From: an uncultured Spartobacteria bacterium
GTDB lineage: Bacteria; Verrucomicrobiota; Verrucomicrobiae; Chthoniobacterales; UBA6821
Reading direction: 5' to 3'
Length of the DNA: 18,265 nt
NCBI GenBank assembly: GCA_903919105.1
Contig: CAIXGT010000183.1
Coordinates: 1 to 18,265 of the forward strand
Under the pieces are notes generated by a model that was not told where the DNA came from, did not search any database, and was given only the letters and a program-made list of their open reading frames with translations. Each line of letters starts with the position of its first letter. The first letter of the stretch is position 1. Made by a program: the position numbers and the translations under genes. Shown here one piece after another: positions 14,719 through 18,265 of this stretch.

Positions 14719-17700
14719 ATGCGCATCCACACACTCGTCCTGTTTTCCCTTCTCACGCAGATCGCACTTGCCGCGACACCGCAGGCGCCCACGGAACTGC
14801 GCACTTGCTACACGAAGGATCCCCTGGGCATTGACACGCCCAAGCCAGTTTTTGGCTGGATCGTCAACGACACCGAGAGAGGTGCGGTGCAATCGTCCTA
14901 CCAGATCATCGTTTCATCCAGCCGTGCGTACTGCGAAGCAGGCAAGGGGGACCTCTGGGACACAGGAGAAGTACACACTGCCGAGCAGAACGACATCCCT
15001 TACGGGGGAACGCCCCTCGCCAGTAAAACCGCCTACTGGTGGAAGGTCAGGACTTGGAACAAGGATGGGCAGGCAAGCCCATGGAGTGTTCCCGCCACGT
15101 TTGAAACGGCGTTTCTGAAAAAAACGGAATGGGCGGCCCAATGGATCGGCGGAGACTATGAACGGTACCGGACGGTTGCCACGCTGCCTTCCGATAAAAA
15201 AATCATCCAGGCCCGGGCCTACATCTCGGCCAAGGAGATGTTTGACCTTAACATCAACGGCGAACGTGTCGGCGGCGACCGCGTGCTGGAGCCCGGTTTC
15301 TCCCGCTTTGATGTCAGGATGAGATACTGCACCTACGATGTGACGTCGAACCTGCACGGAGGCGTCAATGTCATTCTTGTGGCGCTGGGCAATGGACACC
15401 TCCAGCACTTTTATCTCAAATCGGCGGAGCGTGAGTTTCTGCTGCAGATCGAAGTCCGATTCAGCGACGGCACGACGGCGCTCATTCTCTCCGACAACGA
15501 GCATTGGAAGGGCACGCGATCCGGTCCTGTCGTGCCGCTCCCCACGACCAAGAGTGAACTCTACCAAGGCGTGACCTACGACGCCCGCAATGAGGATGAT
15601 GCGGCTAACCCCGCCTATGACGACAAGGACTGGACTCAGATCCGGACGTCCAAGCCGATCGCACCCGGCACTCTGTTAGTCGCCCAAACCACACGGCCGA
15701 CGAAGGCGACCAGTTTGGTCACGCCCGTCGCCATGACCCAGCCCCTTCCCGGCGTTTATGTGTTCGACATGGGCAGGAGAATCAATGGGTGGTCGCAACT
15801 CACAGTGCAAGGCCCGCGCGGTTCCACAGTGACCCTCAAACACGGTGAGAAACTCTATACTCCGGACTCCTGGGCGGATTACTCGTTCTCGCTCAATGCC
15901 ACCATCATCGAAGGGGCTGCGGGCATCCGTTTCCGCATCGCGGATGACGACAATTATTATCTCTGGCAACTCCGTGCGGATGGAGGTCTGGTCGAGCAAA
16001 AGAAATTCAAAGGCGTCTGGACCGAAATCAAGAAAATCCCCATGGAGTTCAAGAAGGGAACGACCTATGCCGTGAAGATCGAACTGGCTGGTTCCACCAT
16101 CAAGACGAGTATCGACGGCAAACTCATCGACACCACGGAAGATAATACCTTTGGCAGCGGAAAAGTCGGCTTCTGGCAGAAAGGAGATCAGACGGCCTCA
16201 TTCGATCACCTTGTGGTCGAGCCCGCCAGTCATTGGGATTACAGCACGAGAAGCCCCTACGCCATGAAGAGCGGATGCAGCGACGAGGGCCTCTGGATCA
16301 ACCGAGAGAATCTCGTCGTCACCAAACCCGCCGATGACAAAAAAGGACTTAACCGCAAATTCACGCTCAGAAATAACGAGAGAATGATGAGCTATGATGG
16401 CGGGGTGACCGGGCAGGTGGACCAATCCAACCTGCATGTCTTTCCAAGCTACCACTTCGCTGATGCCACCGAACGCTATACCTTGAAGGGTGGAGCCCCG
16501 GAAACCTGGGAGCCGCGTTTCACTTCCCACGGGTTCCGCTACGTGGAAGTGCATGGGTTCCCCGGTATTCCGACGCTGGATAGCATCAAGGGGCGGGTGT
16601 CCCATCAATCGCTGGATGAGAATCCGGGAAGTTTCACCTGCTCGAATGATTTGCTTAACAAGCTGCATCAGGCTTGCGCAAACACTTATCTTAACTGTGC
16701 GCAGCACGGAATGCCGGTGGATTGTGATCAGAGGGATGAGCGCATGGGGTGGACGGGTGATTCCCACCTCTCAGCACCTGCGGCCTACTACAACTTCGAT
16801 GTCATTAATTTCTATGACTCGTGGATGGACGACCTGATGGACACACAGGCGACCAACGGCTCGGTTTTCAGCATAGCGCCCACGCTGACCGCCGCCCACA
16901 TCGGGACCTGCAAAAGCACGACATGGACGGCAACCTATCTTCTGACGCCATGGGAAACCTACATGGCTACCGGCAGCAAGGAGTTCCTGCGCAAGCGTTA
17001 TCCTAGCATGAAGGCGTTCGCAGATTTTCTGGCGACGGATCATGTGGTTGATTACATCGACTCTAAGGATCAGTACGGAGATTGGGCGGCACCCAAGATC
17101 GGCACGGCTCACGAGGTACATGCCACCGGAACACGTTCGGAATTACTCGCCACCCCGTTCCTTTACCGCTGCATGGTCTTGCAGTCGCACATCGCTGCGG
17201 AATTGGGAATGAGCAAGGATGCCGAGCATTACGCCGATCTGGCCAAGAAGGTTCAGGATTCCTTCAATTCGAAATTCCTTGTCGACCAAGCGGCCTATCG
17301 AGACGGGAAGCCCGTTGACAAGCAACCCAAAGGAATTTCCACGCAGACGGGGAACTCGCTGGCTCTTGGTCTTGGCATTTGCCCTCCGGAAGCGAAGCCC
17401 TTGGTCGCTCAAACGCTGGTCGATCAGATTGCTCAAAATAACGGATATCTTTCCACCGGGGGACTCGGGGTCAAATGCCTCCTCGGCGTGCTCTGCGAAA
17501 ACGGTCACGAGGAAGTCGCTTATCAGCTTGCGACCAACACGGGATACCCAAGTTGGGGGAAATGGATCAAGGATGGCCTGACCTCCACTTGCGAATTCTG
17601 GGATGGCTCCAAGTCGCAAAGCCATCATTGGTTGCAAGGGCCCCTGGACTCCTACTTTTACAAATATCTGGCCGGTATATTTCCGACCAAGCCGGGTTAT

Positions 17701-18048
17701 GAAGAATTCACCGTCAAACCCCACATCAAGAACGATCTGACCGAAGTGTCCGCAACGGTTAACACCGTCAGGGGAAAAGTGTCCGTGAGTTGGAAGAAGC
17801 CGGGCGCGAAGCAATTCGTGCTGAATGTGACAGCGCCTGCGAACACAAAGGCGACGGTTCATATCCCCACAATGGGGCTAGGCGCGGCCAATGTTGTTGT
17901 TTCTGAAAACGGTTCGGTGATCTGGAATCACGGGGTCGCTACAAAGAATGGCTCGGACATCAGCGTCACGGGAAGCGAGGGTGATGACGTGGTATGCCAC
18001 ATTGGCTCCGGCTCTTACAACTTCGTCCTCTCCCCATCACAAAAATGA
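14719..18048 (+). CDS. Secreted GH78 alpha-L-rhamnosidase with embedded lectin-like domain
   Basis: I choose the ATG at 14719, which starts a signal peptide (MRIHTLVLFSLLTQIALAA), over a TTG at 14677 that overlaps the GH106 gene. The product is 1109 residues. The order is: Fn3-like domain (about 20-115), rhamnosidase N domain (about 164-320, RAYISAKEMFDLNINGERV), a beta-sandwich domain beginning FDMGRRINGWSQLTV, then an insertion (385-564), the rest of the sandwich (GQVDQSN to TLDSIKGRV), an (alpha/alpha)6 barrel (about 635-985) and a C-terminal sandwich. Catalytic candidates by family alignment are the acid Glu674 in RDERMGWTGD and the base Glu959 in STCEFWDG. It is an inverting exo-alpha-L-rhamnosidase acting on terminal L-rhamnose. 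Family length without insertion is near 900, so the insertion explains the excess. Last gene of the block. Confidence 0.93.
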   Translation: MRIHTLVLFSLLTQIALAATPQAPTELRTCYTKDPLGIDTPKPVFGWIVNDTERGAVQSSYQIIVSSSRAYCEAGKGDLWDTGEVHTAEQNDIPYGGTPLASKTAYWWKVRTWNKDGQASPWSVPATFETAFLKKTEWAAQWIGGDYERYRTVATLPSDKKIIQARAYISAKEMFDLNINGERVGGDRVLEPGFSRFDVRMRYCTYDVTSNLHGGVNVILVALGNGHLQHFYLKSAEREFLLQIEVRFSDGTTALILSDNEHWKGTRSGPVVPLPTTKSELYQGVTYDARNEDDAANPAYDDKDWTQIRTSKPIAPGTLLVAQTTRPTKATSLVTPVAMTQPLPGVYVFDMGRRINGWSQLTVQGPRGSTVTLKHGEKLYTPDSWADYSFSLNATIIEGAAGIRFRIADDDNYYLWQLRADGGLVEQKKFKGVWTEIKKIPMEFKKGTTYAVKIELAGSTIKTSIDGKLIDTTEDNTFGSGKVGFWQKGDQTASFDHLVVEPASHWDYSTRSPYAMKSGCSDEGLWINRENLVVTKPADDKKGLNRKFTLRNNERMMSYDGGVTGQVDQSNLHVFPSYHFADATERYTLKGGAPETWEPRFTSHGFRYVEVHGFPGIPTLDSIKGRVSHQSLDENPGSFTCSNDLLNKLHQACANTYLNCAQHGMPVDCDQRDERMGWTGDSHLSAPAAYYNFDVINFYDSWMDDLMDTQATNGSVFSIAPTLTAAHIGTCKSTTWTATYLLTPWETYMATGSKEFLRKRYPSMKAFADFLATDHVVDYIDSKDQYGDWAAPKIGTAHEVHATGTRSELLATPFLYRCMVLQSHIAAELGMSKDAEHYADLAKKVQDSFNSKFLVDQAAYRDGKPVDKQPKGISTQTGNSLALGLGICPPEAKPLVAQTLVDQIAQNNGYLSTGGLGVKCLLGVLCENGHEEVAYQLATNTGYPSWGKWIKDGLTSTCEFWDGSKSQSHHWLQGPLDSYFYKYLAGIFPTKPGYEEFTVKPHIKNDLTEVSATVNTVRGKVSVSWKKPGAKQFVLNVTAPANTKATVHIPTMGLGAANVVVSENGSVIWNHGVATKNGSDISVTGSEGDDVVCHIGSGSYNFVLSPSQK
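15871..16224 (+). other. Coding segment of the lectin-like insertion in the GH78 gene
   Basis: This encodes residues about 385-502 of the GH78 product. Motifs WADYSFSLNATIIEGAAGIR, FRIADDDNYYLWQL, IKTSIDGKLIDTTED and FGSGKVGFW are those of a laminin-G/CBM66-like concanavalin fold. It lies between HGEKLYTPDS and GQVDQSN, two halves of a stretch normally contiguous in GH78. The sequence continues to residue ~564 with less recognisable linker. Confidence 0.75.
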
Positions 18049-18102
18049 AATCTTCTGTTTATTCAGTGGGTAGAGCACACGCCAAACTGGTCTCAAATTC
18101 AG

Positions 18103-18123
18103 AGCCCATACCTCAATGGGGCT
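18103..18123 (+). terminator. Possible weak terminator hairpin after the GH78 gene
   Basis: AGCCCAT and ATGGGGCT can pair as a seven-pair stem with one bulged G, 55 bases after the stop. It is followed by TTAATCTG and no strong T run. It may reduce read-through into the gene at 18171, but the evidence is slight. Confidence 0.25.
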
Positions 18124-18170
18124 TAATCTGTTATCTCCCTTTCTGCATGGCGTAGAAGCAAGATAAAACG

Positions 18171-18265
18171 ATGAAATACCCCCGATACACGATCACAGCC
18201 CTGAGCGTCCTGCTGCTGTCATCGGTCGGATTGCACGCTGCCAGTGATGCACAACCCGCCATTCA
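18171..18265 (+). CDS. Start of an exported protein (truncated by window edge)
   Basis: ATG followed by a typical Sec signal peptide, MKYPRYTITALSVLLLSSVG then LHAASDAQ, with cleavage expected after HAA. Only 31 codons lie in the window, so the function is unknown. It is co-directional with the preceding rhamnosidase, 122 bases downstream, and is probably another secreted member of the carbohydrate locus. A clear Shine-Dalgarno is not seen; AGAAGCAAG lies upstream (18153-18161). Confidence 0.7.
   Translation, partial: MKYPRYTITALSVLLLSSVGLHAASDAQPAI

Noticed and set aside
1..18265. tRNA, rRNA or riboswitch genes
   Set aside because: No cloverleaf, rRNA core or riboswitch consensus was recognised in the gaps by eye; a covariance-model scan would be decisive.

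Overview
The window looks like Verrucomicrobiota (verrucomicrobial) chromosome. The reasons are a repeat-rich surface protein ending in a PEP-CTERM sorting tail, a run of large secreted glycosidases typical of plant- or algal-glycan degraders of that phylum, and intergenic DNA crowded with octamer and heptamer repeats and mini-hairpins. This assignment is inferred from gene content and style; there is no rRNA or marker gene here.

Layout. (1) 1-2543: the 3' part of a large secreted protein built of autotransporter-associated beta-strand repeats, ending in a PEP-CTERM signal. (2) 2544-3320: non-coding DNA with octamer repeats that can fold into a long hairpin, a cluster of three- and four-base-loop mini-hairpins, and two heptamer arrays. 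(3) 3321-3961: a two-gene VapBC-type toxin-antitoxin pair with a PIN-domain toxin. (4) 3962-4710: gene-poor DNA holding the decayed C-terminal end of a glycosidase-like gene, interrupted by an in-frame stop, plus another octamer repeat. (5) 4711-18048: six co-directional genes for secreted carbohydrate-active proteins: an MGH1-like six-hairpin glycosidase, a GH43-like protein with a CBM6-like module, an alpha/beta-hydrolase esterase, a parallel beta-helix protein, a GH106 alpha-L-rhamnosidase and a GH78 alpha-L-rhamnosidase. (6) 18171 to the edge: the start of another exported protein.

The six-gene block reads as one transcription unit. The first two junctions are ATGA overlaps and the next three gaps are about 37, 3 and 22 bases. 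Every product begins with a Sec-type signal peptide. Two rhamnosidases of unrelated families, a GH43-like enzyme, a carbohydrate esterase and a beta-helix enzyme suggest stepwise removal of rhamnosyl, other glycosyl and acyl groups from a rhamnose-rich polysaccharide, such as a pectic rhamnogalacturonan or a rhamnose-containing algal glycan. No SusC/SusD pair, transporter or regulator lies inside the window, so it is polysaccharide-locus-like without the Bacteroidetes uptake hallmark.

The most interesting points are: a GH78 rhamnosidase whose beta-sandwich domain is split by a lectin-like module; a beta-helix protein with an inserted barrel and a DD turn reminiscent of GH110 but not obviously a named family; accessory modules embedded in three of the enzymes; and an octamer inverted repeat whose two arms pair without a mismatch only as the plus-strand RNA, through G-U wobbles.
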